From positions 46,833,540 through 46,897,539 of the forward strand of contig CP154955.1 of NCBI GenBank assembly GCA_039621445.1: 64,000 bases of DNA, read 5' to 3'. Shown one piece after another: positions 63,479 through 64,000 of the stretch. The position numbers and the translations under genes are program-made. The DNA comes from Euglena gracilis (lineage: Eukaryota; Euglenida; Euglenophyceae; Euglenales). Below the pieces are notes generated by a model. It had not been told where the DNA came from. It searched no databases and worked only from the letters and a program-made list of their open reading frames with translations. Each line of letters opens with the position of its first letter. The first letter of the stretch is position 1.

Positions 63479-63634
63479 TCACAGCAGTTCGTTGTACGGC
63501 GGGGGCTCCAGCATGCTGTCGTCCTCCGAGTATGCCGGCAGCGGTGGCTCGTAGGGCGCACGGAGTGACTCGTGGTACGCGGGCGGTGGCTCGTCCGGCA
63601 CTGGTTCAGGATCGGCCACGGGCTGGGGGATGAT
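63479..63634 (-). CDS. Last exon of an upstream gene: proline-rich tail with PPxY motifs
   Basis: After acceptor GGCCCCAG the exon encodes IIPQPVADPEPVPDEPPPAY, then LPAYSEDDSM and PPPYNELL followed by TGA at 63481-63479. PPAY and PPPY are of the PPxY type that binds WW domains, for example of NEDD4-type ubiquitin ligases; this is a family-level inference. The rest of the gene lies beyond the window or in unrecognised exons. The next gene on the same strand begins about 1.6 kb downstream. Confidence 0.65.
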   Translation of the reverse strand: MIPQPVADPEPVPDEPPPAYHESLRAPYEPPLPAYSEDDSMLEPPPYNELL

Positions 63635-64000
63635 CTGGGGCCACACCATGTTGTGTAGCCAAATCCAGATTCCCAAACCAGAACCATACCATGAATACAA
63701 AAAATATTTGCTCGGTTTGGTTGGTTCGTTTATTGATGTTGTGACTGGCTGTGGCGCAGATAACTGGATTTTTTGTGTATGGAGCACAGATATGAAGCAT
63801 GAAAATGGCGCTGGTACACCTATTCTTCGGACTTATTGCACCTTCAATTTCAAAGGACATGCCAAAAAAAAAGGGAGAAAGGGGAAAAAAGGCGGAAAAA
63901 TGCGAGAAAATTGCGGAAAATGCAGGAGAATTGATCGATCCCCCCTCCTGCCCGAGAAATTGGCTTAGTGCTGATTCTTAGTCGACGTTGGCAGGCTGGA

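Overview
The window is nuclear DNA of a eukaryote, most probably a euglenozoan (euglenid or diplonemid relative). Coding information is a thin scatter of GC-rich exons (16-269 nt), all on the minus strand, inside long repeat-packed introns. Two genes could be joined through most of their length by following reading frame and family alignment. They use two kinds of intron. One kind has GT-AG ends. The other lacks GT-AG and fits the pattern known from euglenid 'nonconventional' introns: CAG at intron positions +4 to +6 and CTG at -8 to -6. These joins keep frame wherever I could test them, and in two introns the triplet pair has changed on both sides (CAT/ATG, GGC/GCC) so that pairing is kept. 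I cannot name a species.

Layout, read along the minus strand from right to left. At 63634-63479 is the last exon of an upstream gene ending in proline-rich PPxY motifs. From 61887 to 27851 runs one gene of about 34 kb and about 25 exons (roughly 745 codons): about 350 residues of helical sequence, a divergent protein kinase domain, and a C-terminal tail. From 21180 to 4089 is a Y-family DNA polymerase, assigned to DNA polymerase iota (POLI): palm and fingers, thumb, little finger, then a ubiquitin-binding UBM-like motif and a PCNA-binding PIP-like motif. Between 2420 and 1781 are two exons of a further, unrecognised gene. I saw no convincing plus-strand gene, rRNA, tRNA, CRISPR array or promoter.

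The non-coding sequence is full of short inverted-repeat (MITE-like) elements, long C/G runs that often pair with each other, GT/CA and other microsatellites, minisatellites, one tandem 448-bp duplication, a 2-kb AT-rich island in a POLI intron, and a small remnant of LTR-retrotransposon reverse transcriptase.

The most interesting observation joins these threads. The 207-nt nonconventional intron at 16593-16799 is a 199-bp element with ~23-bp terminal inverted repeats (starting CAG, ending CTG) flanked by a perfect 8-bp target-site duplication; removing the element plus one copy of the duplication restores the POLI reading frame. An unrelated element at 33823-34078 also begins CAG, ends CTG and has a perfect 8-bp duplication. 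The nonconventional intron geometry (3 nt before CAG plus 5 nt after CTG = 8 nt) equals one target-site duplication, which suggests that these introns are inserted CAG...CTG elements removed precisely at the RNA level.
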